Of a DNA stretch of 64,000 nt, positions 1 to 7,878 are shown piece by piece. Position numbers and translations under genes: made by a program. Source of the stretch: VXMF01 sp965206775 (GTDB taxonomy: Bacteria > Acidobacteriota > Terriglobia > Bryobacterales > UBA6623); assembly GCA_965206775.1 (NCBI GenBank), contig CBDBKU010000003.1, positions 3,038,001-3,102,000 of the forward strand. Reading direction: 5' to 3'. Below the pieces are notes generated by a model. That model had not been told where the DNA came from. It saw only the letters and a program-made list of their open reading frames with translations, and ran no database searches. Within the stretch, counting starts at the first letter, position 1; every line of letters begins with the position of its first letter.

Positions 1-96
1 CTTCCACTCGCATCCGCATCGCGATTGGGCACTGATCGCGACAGCAAGGGTCTGACTCCGAATCGGGTGCGACGCACTGCACGATATCAGACATCC

Positions 97-1569
97 ATGA
101 GACTGGCCCTCGGCCTAGCAATTACCGCTTGTTTCCAAGCGAGCGCAACAGAGCCGCCGGGCTCCGAGCCGCCGAACATCGTAATCATCGTCGCGGACGA
201 CTTGGGCTGGAACGATGTCGGCTTCCACGGCGCGGAGTTCCCCACTCCGCACATCGACCGGATCGCCGGCGAGGGCGTCGAATTGCACCGGTTCTACGCC
301 ATGCCCGTTTGTTCGCCGACGAGGGTAGCCTTGATGACCGGGCATCACCCGATTCGGTACGGCCTGCAGCGCGCCACGATCAAGCCGTGGGTCGATCTCG
401 GCATACCCCCGGAAGAAGAAACGCTCGCCGAAATGCTGGCGCGTGCCGGATACTCCCGCAGAGGCGTCTTCGGGAAGTGGCACCTGGGGGATTCCGAGCG
501 GTTTCATCCCTACCAGCAGGGATTCACTGAGTTTATTGGACACTACGGGGGATCGATCAACTACTTCCGGCACCTGCGGCTAGGATCGCTCGACTGGCAT
601 CACGGGTACGCGGTAAGCCTCGAGCAGGGCTACAGTACCGAACTCATCGGCCGCCACGCCGCACGCTTCATTCGTGATGTCCCGAAGGAGGAGAGATTCC
701 TTCTCTACATCCCGTTCAATGCGATTCACACGCCGAACGACGTGAGGCATGAAGACCTGCGCCGCAATTCCAGCGTCGAACCGGAGAACCGCCGGCTTAA
801 GGCCGCCATGGTCACGTCCATGGACGACGAGATCGGCAGCATTCTCGCCGCGCTAGACGAACGGGGCTTGGTCGACAGCACGCTCGTGCTGTTCTTCAGC
901 GACAACGGGGGCGTGCCTCCTGCGGGCTCGAGCAACCGGCCGCTGCGCGGCCGCAAGCATTCTCTGTACGAGGGCGGGATCCGGGTTGCGGCTGCCGCGC
1001 GGTGGCCGGACGGGGGTATCTCGGGTGGCGGGCGAGTCCGAGCGCCTCTGTCGATTCTCGACTTATATCCCACGCTGCTCCGCATCGCCGGCCTCAGAGA
1101 GCGCGGCGGCTCGCAATCGGACGGAGAGGATGTCATTGAAATCCTCAAGGGCGACCAACGGCAGCGGGACGACTTCGAGTTCTACGGATACTTCAACGGC
1201 AAGAACATCCCTGGGAACAACCAGCTGACGGATGTCGAGCGAAGGGAACTCGGCGCCGTGATCGCGGGCGACTGGAAGCTGGTTCGCCTCGGCCCGAACC
1301 TGGATCAGGTTTCGGACCCGAGGAAGGATTCGAACGTGAACCTGTTCCGTATCCTTGACGATCCCTACGAGGCGGCCGACCTAGCCGAAAAGCACCCGGA
1401 GGTCGTGTCACGGCTGCTGGACAAGCTCGTTCGGTTCCGCCAGCTCAAGCCAAGAAACGCGCTGCCCATTCCGCTCGACAGACCCAAGGGTTGGGCTCCC
1501 CCTTCGGACTGGGGTATCCGGAGAGCAAGGACGGACGGCGAGTCGACTGACGGGTCAGGAAGCCAATGA
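97..1569 (+). CDS. Secreted sulfatase (arylsulfatase family, S1)
   Basis: Predicted exported sulfatase that hydrolyses sulfate esters, probably on a glycan, in the periplasm or outside the cell. An ATG at 97 gives 490 residues with a hydrophobic Sec signal over residues 1-18; an upstream in-frame TTG at 25 would add a non-signal leader and is less likely. The N-terminal metal-site motif VADDLGWNDVG lies at about residues 31-41. The formylglycine motif C72-S-P-T-R76 is intact, followed by ALMTG, and FGKWHLG and FFSDNGG motifs follow in family order. It is the first of four sulfatases on the same strand, and its stop overlaps the next start (ATGA). The substrate cannot be read from the sequence. 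Family assignment is sure. Confidence 0.93.
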   Translation: MRLALGLAITACFQASATEPPGSEPPNIVIIVADDLGWNDVGFHGAEFPTPHIDRIAGEGVELHRFYAMPVCSPTRVALMTGHHPIRYGLQRATIKPWVDLGIPPEEETLAEMLARAGYSRRGVFGKWHLGDSERFHPYQQGFTEFIGHYGGSINYFRHLRLGSLDWHHGYAVSLEQGYSTELIGRHAARFIRDVPKEERFLLYIPFNAIHTPNDVRHEDLRRNSSVEPENRRLKAAMVTSMDDEIGSILAALDERGLVDSTLVLFFSDNGGVPPAGSSNRPLRGRKHSLYEGGIRVAAAARWPDGGISGGGRVRAPLSILDLYPTLLRIAGLRERGGSQSDGEDVIEILKGDQRQRDDFEFYGYFNGKNIPGNNQLTDVERRELGAVIAGDWKLVRLGPNLDQVSDPRKDSNVNLFRILDDPYEAADLAEKHPEVVSRLLDKLVRFRQLKPRNALPIPLDRPKGWAPPSDWGIRRARTDGESTDGSGSQ

Positions 1570-3116
1570 GCCGGACCGGAAGCAGCATGAAAGGAAACAG
1601 GAGAGCACGGCTTGCGTCAGTCCCTGCTGCATTGCTGGCCGCAGCGGCCTCGTTCTTGGTCACATGTTCCGGCGGCACGCGTCCGAATATCTTGCTGATC
1701 GTATCGGAGGACAACGGGCCTGAACTAGGGGTCTACGGCGACAGGTTCGCCCGAACCCCGATTCTCGACGCCTTCGCTCGAGACGGCGTGGTGTTCAGGA
1801 ACGCGTACGTACCGCAAGCCGGTTGCAGCCAGTCGCGAGCAGCGTTTCTGACGGGACTCTACCCTCACCAGAACGGCCAGATCGGCTTGGCAACTTGGAA
1901 GTTCGGCCTGTTTCGCGAGGACACGCCGAACATCGTTCGAAGCCTGAAGGAGGCCGGCTACCGAACCGGCATCATCGGCAAGCTCCACGTGAACCCAGCG
2001 GACGCCTTTCCGTTCGATTTCGTAGCGCAGCCCAACTCTAACTTCCAACGGAAGGACATGGGCGCCTATGCCGATTCCGCCCGCGCCTTCATGGGCAGGT
2101 CCGACGAACCGTTCTTCCTCTCCGTGAACTACCCTGACGCCCATCGTCCCTTCCTGCGGCAGGTCGACGGCTTGCCCGCAAAGCCGCTTGACGCAGACAA
2201 CGTCGAGTCCCTCCCGTATATGGGCCTCGATTCTCCCGTTCTGCGCCACGACACCGCGGACTATCACAACTCGATGAGCAGGCTGGACGAATTGATCGGT
2301 AATCTTCTCGAGGTGCTGCGCAGCTCGGGTAAGGCCAACCACACGCTTGTGGTGTATCTCGGGGATCACGGCGCTGACCTGCTGCGAGGAAAGCGGACAT
2401 CCTACGAGGGAGGTGTGCGGGTTCCCCTCATCGTCCGCTGGCCCGGCCGGCAAGAGTCGGGCCAGATCCGCGAAGAACTGGTCTCGACGATTGACCTGGC
2501 TCCTACGTTGCTTGCGGCAGCCGGGGCCGACCCGATCCGCGGGCTGCCGGGCCGCTCGCTCGAGCCACTAGTCGCTGGCCGCGACGGGGATTGGCGAGAG
2601 TACCTGTTCACCGAGTATCACCTGCATTCGAACCACAACTACTATCCGCAGCGAACGATTCGAGGCAGCCGATACAAGCTGATTTGGAACCTCATGCCGG
2701 GCGAGGAGAATCCCGGCCACGAGTTCACGATCAACCGATTCGTCGGGCACGAGGAAATGCGCGAGGCGTTGAATCGTGCCGACGATCGGGTCCGTAGCGC
2801 CTACAAACTAATGGCCAAGCCGCCGGAGTTCGAACTCTACGACCTGGAGACGGACCCATACGAGTTTCGAAACATTGCCGGCTTCCCCGAGCATCAACCA
2901 GTGTTCGAAGATCTCAAGGATCGCCTGCTGAGATGGCGGGAACGAACTGACGACGCGTTCCTGGATCCTGCGAACGTGGCGAGACTGAAGGCTGAGATCG
3001 AATCGACATTCCAGGACGGCCAGTACAGACGTCCGAACGGATGGGTGTACAGCGGCTACCTCGCGCCAGCCGTGCCTCCTTGGCTCAAGGGTTCCGGAGA
3101 CGACGCCTCGCGATGA
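1566..3116 (+). CDS. Sulfatase, heparan N-sulfatase (SGSH)-like, putative lipoprotein
   Basis: Sulfatase of the sulfamidase-like type: the metal motif reads IVSEDNGPELG rather than xxADDxG, as in the N-sulfoglucosamine sulfohydrolase group. The formylglycine motif is CSQSR (Cys80 counted from the second Met), followed by AAFLTG. Two starts are possible: ATG at 1566, which overlaps the upstream stop by 4 nt (translational coupling), or ATG at 1587. The second gives a basic n-region and a lipobox-like LVTC ending at Cys27, so a membrane-anchored protein is likely. Length about 510, normal for the family. Second member of the four-sulfatase run. A sulfamidase role is inferred from subfamily resemblance only. 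Confidence 0.92.
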   Translation: MSRTGSSMKGNRRARLASVPAALLAAAASFLVTCSGGTRPNILLIVSEDNGPELGVYGDRFARTPILDAFARDGVVFRNAYVPQAGCSQSRAAFLTGLYPHQNGQIGLATWKFGLFREDTPNIVRSLKEAGYRTGIIGKLHVNPADAFPFDFVAQPNSNFQRKDMGAYADSARAFMGRSDEPFFLSVNYPDAHRPFLRQVDGLPAKPLDADNVESLPYMGLDSPVLRHDTADYHNSMSRLDELIGNLLEVLRSSGKANHTLVVYLGDHGADLLRGKRTSYEGGVRVPLIVRWPGRQESGQIREELVSTIDLAPTLLAAAGADPIRGLPGRSLEPLVAGRDGDWREYLFTEYHLHSNHNYYPQRTIRGSRYKLIWNLMPGEENPGHEFTINRFVGHEEMREALNRADDRVRSAYKLMAKPPEFELYDLETDPYEFRNIAGFPEHQPVFEDLKDRLLRWRERTDDAFLDPANVARLKAEIESTFQDGQYRRPNGWVYSGYLAPAVPPWLKGSGDDASR

Positions 3117-3192
3117 GAGCGCGCCATCGGCCTCGCAGCCCGAAGAGGTCAGCGCGTGTCGGAAGTTACGCTATTGGGCAGAACAACTCTTG

Positions 3193-4632
3193 ATGACACA
3201 ATCGATTTCCGTCCTCGCAGCCTGCCTCTTCCTCCTATCCGCTTGCACCGGCGGCGGCTCGGAACGGCCCAATGTCCTGTTCCTTAGCGTCGACGACATG
3301 AATGACTGGGTCGGCGCGCTAGGTTACGAAGCTGCCGAAACTCCCAACATCGATCGCCTGGGCTCCCGCGGCGTGCTGTTCACGAATGCGCACGCCACTT
3401 CTCCGAAATGCAACCCGTCCCGCACCGCAATCCTCTCCGGCCTGCGGCCATCGACCACCGGGGTTTACGCCAACGGCGAGTGGTGGAAGCCGAATTTCCC
3501 CGATCTTGTCATGCTTCCGCGCTATTTCAAGGACAACGGCTATTACTCGGCTGGCGGAGGCAAGGTGTTTCATCACACCCCGGGGTTCAACCCGCCCGAC
3601 TCGTGGGACGAGTACTTCGACCTCGTCAACGATCTCAAGACGGACGACTTCCTGATCCCCTATCGCCGCCCGGACCATCTCACGAGCTTTGACTGGGGGC
3701 CTCTGGACAAATCCGATATGGAGATGGGCGATGGCGCAACCGTCCGCTGGGCGGAGGAGTTCCTCGAGCGGGACCACGAGAAGCCGTTTTTTCTCGCCGT
3801 CGGCCTGTTCCAGCCCCACCTGCCGTTTTACGCCCCGAGGTCGACATACGAATCCGTCGGGCGGGACGACGCTCCTATACCGCTCAACAAGCCCGGAGAC
3901 CTGGACGATGTGCCAGCGCCGGGACGCGAAATGGCGGCATTCAGAGTCGCGGACCTCGAACTCATCCTCGAGCACGATGACATGGACGAAGTCGTTCGCT
4001 CCTACACGGCATGCATCCGGCACGCCGACACCCTGGTCGGGCGGGTGCTGGATGCTCTTGACGCCAGCCGGTACGCGGAGAACACAGTCATCGTGTTCTG
4101 GTCCGATCACGGCTATCACTTCGGCGAGAAGCATCACCTGACGAAGAACACGCTCTGGGAGCGGTCTTCGCACGTGCCGCTCGCGTTCGTCGCGCCCGGC
4201 GTCACCGAGCCCGGCAGCACTTCATCGCGACCCGTGGGCTTGCTAAATCTCTACCCAACATTGATTGATCTGTGCGGCCTGCCCCAGAAAATCGACCTGG
4301 AGGGAGTGAGCCTGCGACCGCTGCTCGAGAATCCCGGAAGCGAGTGGACCCGGCCCGCCGTGATGACATTCGGGCGCGGAAACCACGCCGTGCGCTCTGA
4401 ACGCTATCGCTATGTCCGGTATGCGAATGGGGAAGAGGAGTTCTACGATCACTCGATCGACCCCGACGAGTGGACGAACCTGGCGGGTGACTTGACTCAC
4501 GCAATAGAGATCGCCGAACATGCCCGCTGGCTCCCCCAAGTCGACGCTCCAGGTGCGTTGCGCAAGAACGCGTTCGACTTCGACCCAGCGACCTACACCT
4601 GGACGCGCCACGACGAGGGCGAGGAACAGTGA
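3193..4632 (+). CDS. Sulfatase, iduronate-2-sulfatase-like, lipoprotein
   Basis: Exported sulfatase of 479 residues. It starts at the ATG at 3193 (a TTG lies directly before it) and has a clear lipoprotein signal with lipobox LSAC at Cys18. The metal motif SVDDMNDWVG and the formylglycine motif C73-N-P-S-R77 followed by TAILSGLRPSTTGVY are typical of the iduronate-2-sulfatase-like group. Motifs WSDHGYHFGEKHHLTKNTLWE are in place (residues about 303-322). A 76-nt gap follows the previous gene, and its end overlaps the next start (GTGA). The subfamily suggests 2-O-sulfated uronate or a related residue as substrate; that is inference. Confidence 0.93.
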   Translation: MTQSISVLAACLFLLSACTGGGSERPNVLFLSVDDMNDWVGALGYEAAETPNIDRLGSRGVLFTNAHATSPKCNPSRTAILSGLRPSTTGVYANGEWWKPNFPDLVMLPRYFKDNGYYSAGGGKVFHHTPGFNPPDSWDEYFDLVNDLKTDDFLIPYRRPDHLTSFDWGPLDKSDMEMGDGATVRWAEEFLERDHEKPFFLAVGLFQPHLPFYAPRSTYESVGRDDAPIPLNKPGDLDDVPAPGREMAAFRVADLELILEHDDMDEVVRSYTACIRHADTLVGRVLDALDASRYAENTVIVFWSDHGYHFGEKHHLTKNTLWERSSHVPLAFVAPGVTEPGSTSSRPVGLLNLYPTLIDLCGLPQKIDLEGVSLRPLLENPGSEWTRPAVMTFGRGNHAVRSERYRYVRYANGEEEFYDHSIDPDEWTNLAGDLTHAIEIAEHARWLPQVDAPGALRKNAFDFDPATYTWTRHDEGEEQ

Positions 4633-6128
4633 TCCGCCGCAGGGAATTCTTGTCAGGCGGCCTAGGTTCAGCAGGGCTGGCTTCGGTGACCGCCCGTGCA
4701 GCCAGGGGAGAATTTAACGTCCTGTTCGTCGCCGTCGACGACCTCCGGCCCGAACTGGGATGTTACGGCAACGACAGCGTTAAGTCCCCGAACTTAGACC
4801 GGTTCGCCCGTCGGAGCTTGGTGTTTCGGCGGGCCTATTGCCAGTCGCCCGTCTGCGGTCCGTCGCGTGCATCCCTGCTAACCGGCCTGCGCCCGGATAC
4901 GACTAGGGTCTGGGGCAACCGCACGCACTTCCGCGACACGATTCCCGACCTTGTAACGCTGCCGCAACGGTTCAAGCAGGAGGGCTACCACACCGAAGCA
5001 ATCGGCAAGGTGCTGCATGGCAACAAGGCGGACCCGCCGTCGTGGAATGTTCCGGCATGGCCTTCAGGCGGCAGGCAGGCGGGCATGCAGTACGTGGACG
5101 AGGAACGCTTGCAGTCAATGCGCGCCGAATCGCCGAACCGGGTCTGGTCGGGCTCCGAAATTCCAACGCTCGAGTGGAAGAAGCGGCACTCATGGCAGGC
5201 CCCGGAGGTCCCGGACAGCGCGCTGCAAGACGGACAGGTGGCTAACCGCGCCATAGAAGCGCTCCACAAGGCAAAGGACGAGAGATTCTTCCTCGCCGTG
5301 GGATTCCAGAAGCCTCACCTGCCGTTCACGGCCCCCAAGAAGTACTTTGACTTGTACGATCCAAGCGAGCTAGCAGTGGCAGTGGACGCCCATCGGCCGC
5401 TCGACTCGCCCGATACCGCCTTCACGCGCTGGCAGGAGCTGCGCGGGTACACGGATATTCCTAGTCAAGGCCCGCTGCCGCAAGGCAAAGCCAGAGAGCT
5501 GATCCACGGGTACTACGCGGCGACGTCCTACATGGATGCTCAGGCCGGGCGTGTCCTCGACGAGCTGGACCGCCTCGATCTGTCGGACCGCACTGTAGTG
5601 ATACTCTTCGGCGACCACGGCTGGCATCTCGGCGAACAGGACCTCTGGGGCAAGACGACCAACTTCGAGCTCGACGCCCGCGCTCCGATGATGGTGCATG
5701 TACCGGGCATGAGTTCAGGCGGTCGCTCGTGCGACGGCATCGTGGAATTCGTAGACATGTATCCGACGCTCTGCGCGGCCTGTGGAATCGCTCCCCCGGG
5801 GAATTTGGAAGGCACGTCGATGCTGCCTCTGCTCGAAGACCCGACGAGACCTTGGAAGAGGGCGGCCTTCAACCAGATCCCAAGGCCGTACCTTGCAGGC
5901 CAAGACTGGGAGCAGATGGGCTATAGCATCAGGACGGACCGATACCGCTACACGGAGTGGCAAGATCGCGAGGGGCGGATCAGCGCTCGCGAGCTGTACG
6001 ATTTCCGGATCGCACCGACCGAAACGGTGAATCTCGCCGACCGGGACAAGCACCTGCCCTTGGTCGAATCGCTATCGAATCAGTTGAGGGATGGATGGCG
6101 TTCCGCGATGCCTCGCGGCGGCGAGTGA
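4629..6128 (+). CDS. Sulfatase, iduronate-2-sulfatase-like, Tat-type signal
   Basis: Sulfatase of 499 residues starting at a GTG that overlaps the preceding stop by 4 nt. The N-terminus MIRRREFLSGG resembles a Tat signal and ends near A-R-A, so it is probably exported folded. Motifs: AVDDLRPELGCYG (about residues 35-47), formylglycine site C76-G-P-S-R80 with ASLLTGLRPDTTRVW, GKVLH, GFQKPHLPF, and FGDHGWHLGE near residue 326. Closest in pattern to the iduronate-2-sulfatase-like group, as is the preceding gene, but the two differ clearly. Last of the four-gene sulfatase run. Confidence 0.93.
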   Translation: MIRRREFLSGGLGSAGLASVTARAARGEFNVLFVAVDDLRPELGCYGNDSVKSPNLDRFARRSLVFRRAYCQSPVCGPSRASLLTGLRPDTTRVWGNRTHFRDTIPDLVTLPQRFKQEGYHTEAIGKVLHGNKADPPSWNVPAWPSGGRQAGMQYVDEERLQSMRAESPNRVWSGSEIPTLEWKKRHSWQAPEVPDSALQDGQVANRAIEALHKAKDERFFLAVGFQKPHLPFTAPKKYFDLYDPSELAVAVDAHRPLDSPDTAFTRWQELRGYTDIPSQGPLPQGKARELIHGYYAATSYMDAQAGRVLDELDRLDLSDRTVVILFGDHGWHLGEQDLWGKTTNFELDARAPMMVHVPGMSSGGRSCDGIVEFVDMYPTLCAACGIAPPGNLEGTSMLPLLEDPTRPWKRAAFNQIPRPYLAGQDWEQMGYSIRTDRYRYTEWQDREGRISARELYDFRIAPTETVNLADRDKHLPLVESLSNQLRDGWRSAMPRGGE

Positions 6129-6289
6129 TCCGGACGGGCTGATTGGGCTACCAGGCAGGCCGTGAACAGCAACTGAAAGAGCCGACTGCACGGCAGTAGC
6201 GTGGCGGGTGGCCAAGTGGGACCTGTGGCCGTTCGAGCGGCAATTCTGGCAATCTCAGGCTCAAACAACGATCCCGTCTGACATGCCGG

Positions 6290-6445
6290 AGATTCTGCAA
6301 TGATCGGGTCCGCGCTGGCGAACTGTCCCCTGTATTGAGCCGTCAGAGCGGTGGGAAGATTGTCGATAGTCGCGGATTGGGTCATTGGCGCCATGACGAC
6401 CCGATTCTGCATCTCCACGCCGGCCAGCGAATGGAGCGCGAAGAG
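6290..6445 (-). pseudogene. Fragment of an old yellow enzyme (NADH:flavin oxidoreductase)
   Basis: Read on the minus strand, this stretch gives LFALHSLAG, then NRVVMAPMTQSA, then PTALTAQY, FASA and IIAES. In that order these match the N-terminal 55-60 residues of OYE-family flavin oxidoreductases (family pattern LF-PL-LG, NRxVMAPMTRxRA, PTxLxAxYYxQRASAGLIISE). Nothing recognisable of the remaining 300 or so residues follows, and one or more codons are lost near QY-RGQ. It is therefore a decayed 5' piece of a gene, not a working enzyme. The rest of 6129-6557 holds nothing I can assign. Confidence 0.7.
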
Positions 6446-6557
6446 CCTGTGCGCGTGTGCCTTCGGAGAAGGGTGACCGCCTGCAGAAAAAGCCACATCC
6501 GAAGGCGTGACATCACCCCGCGGTGAGAGGTGGAGGGGAACGTGGGGCCGATCCCGC

Positions 6558-7205
6558 TCAGTCGATGGTCACGTAGCGCTCGAGACGAGCGACCTCGTCA
6601 TCGTCCACATACTTGCCGATCTCCCGCCGGAATTGTTCGATCCGTTGGTAGGGCCGGTACTCCTTGAACTCGTGGAGCATCCGGCGGCCCAGGCTCGGAA
6701 TCGAGAGAATGTCTTCGTCGCTGGCCGTGTTCAAGTCGATCGGCACGAAGACGAACTGCTCCAGGCGTGCGACTTCCTCGTCATCGACGTACTTGCCGAT
6801 CTCCCGCCGGAACACAGCAAGACCGGCATATGGCTTGTACTCGTCGAACTCATGGGCCATGCGTCTGCCGACCCCGGGGACGAGATGGATCTCCTGCTCG
6901 GTTGTGTCGTTCAGGTCCAGGGGAAGAAACAAGCGCGAGTAGAGCTCGTCCTGCTGTTCCTCGGTGAGGGACGCCCCGACGAGAGCATGGACCTCGATCA
7001 TGTTCCGGAACGGACGTCCTTCGCCAATCGAAGACGCCTTTGCCCCGCTCATGTGCGGTAGCGCGGACATCTCGGCTTCTGTCGCCGTGTTGGGATTGAG
7101 CACGCCCTTGTTCCGCCCGACCTGCGCGTCGGCGGAACCGCCGCAGAACATCGCCAGCGCGAGCGAAAGCATGAACGATTGAACGGGTGATCTGGAAATC
7201 ATCAT
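6558..7205 (-). CDS. Exported protein with three helix-hairpin-helix units (ComEA-like)
   Basis: A 215-residue protein with a signal peptide (about residues 1-27, ending A-D-A) and three consecutive units of about 60 residues: about 35-96, 97-156 and 157-215. Each begins LNxxTAxExE and continues LPxxG. Units two and three are near copies, sharing FRREIGKYVDD-EVARLE; the first is divergent. The pattern LNTAxxxxLxxIPxLGxxxA is that of ComEA/HhH DNA-binding domains. An exported HhH protein could bind DNA in the periplasm, as ComEA does in transformation, but the late CaiB/carboxylase operon position does not point to competence. The start is ATG 7205, 11 nt after the upstream gene, so the two are probably co-transcribed. 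Confidence 0.8.
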   Translation of the reverse strand: MMISRSPVQSFMLSLALAMFCGGSADAQVGRNKGVLNPNTATEAEMSALPHMSGAKASSIGEGRPFRNMIEVHALVGASLTEEQQDELYSRLFLPLDLNDTTEQEIHLVPGVGRRMAHEFDEYKPYAGLAVFRREIGKYVDDEEVARLEQFVFVPIDLNTASDEDILSIPSLGRRMLHEFKEYRPYQRIEQFRREIGKYVDDDEVARLERYVTID

Positions 7206-7215
7206 GACCTTGTGC

Positions 7216-7722
7216 TTAGTGTTCTGGGCCTTTCCCCAAGGTCGCGGACCTCACGCCGGCAGAGCCGGCAAAGTCCGGATGCCGGAAGGTGTACAGGAGA
7301 CCCACCAAGCCCAGCTGGACCATTGTACCCGGTGCCAGGGCCGGCATCGCGCCGCTCAGCGAGGCCCAGATCAGTGACCAGCCAGCGGCCGCGGGATTCA
7401 TCTCGAGCTCGAACTCGACGTTGCTGTCGTAGTGCAGATAGATCCCGACGACACCCGCCAGGACGAACAGCAGCATGGAAACCTGAAACACTCGCAGGAT
7501 GGCGGGCACCTTCGACACGAACCACATTGCCAGCACGACAAGGCCGATGAGGATCATGCCCAGCGGAACAAGCTGGGCAAGCTCGCCGTAGTGTTCCAAG
7601 AGGACCAGCTCGGTTCCCGTGCCCAGCGCGCCCAGAAGAAAAACCGCCAGCAGCATCTTGCGCAGGAAGCCCGCTTGCTGCCCGTGAGGGTCAGTTTGGC
7701 CGCTGAGAGTCAACAGATCCAT
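7216..7722 (-). CDS. Small multi-pass membrane protein, unknown function
   Basis: From ATG 7722 the product is 168 residues with about four hydrophobic helices: LLAVFLLGALG-, VPLGMILIGLVVLAMWFV, VSMLLFVLAGVVGIYL, and a Pro/Gly-rich one around PALAPGTMVQLGLVGLLY. An earlier in-frame Met at 7860 would add a polar leader and is less likely. I do not recognise the family. It lies between the carboxylase gene (stop 7879) and the HhH gene on the same strand, so it belongs to the same probable transcript. Confidence 0.6.
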   Translation of the reverse strand: MDLLTLSGQTDPHGQQAGFLRKMLLAVFLLGALGTGTELVLLEHYGELAQLVPLGMILIGLVVLAMWFVSKVPAILRVFQVSMLLFVLAGVVGIYLHYDSNVEFELEMNPAAAGWSLIWASLSGAMPALAPGTMVQLGLVGLLYTFRHPDFAGSAGVRSATLGKGPEH

Positions 7723-7878
7723 CGTCCCACGGCTGCTAGATTCGGGCAATGCGTCCTCTTGCGACTCGACCTCCGATCTGGTCTCGAGGAGCCTGACCCC
7801 GAAAGTACTTCTGCAATGCCCGGCCCAGAACATATATGGGCCGCGGCGTCGGGCGTGCATTCCGTCGAACAGGCGGCA

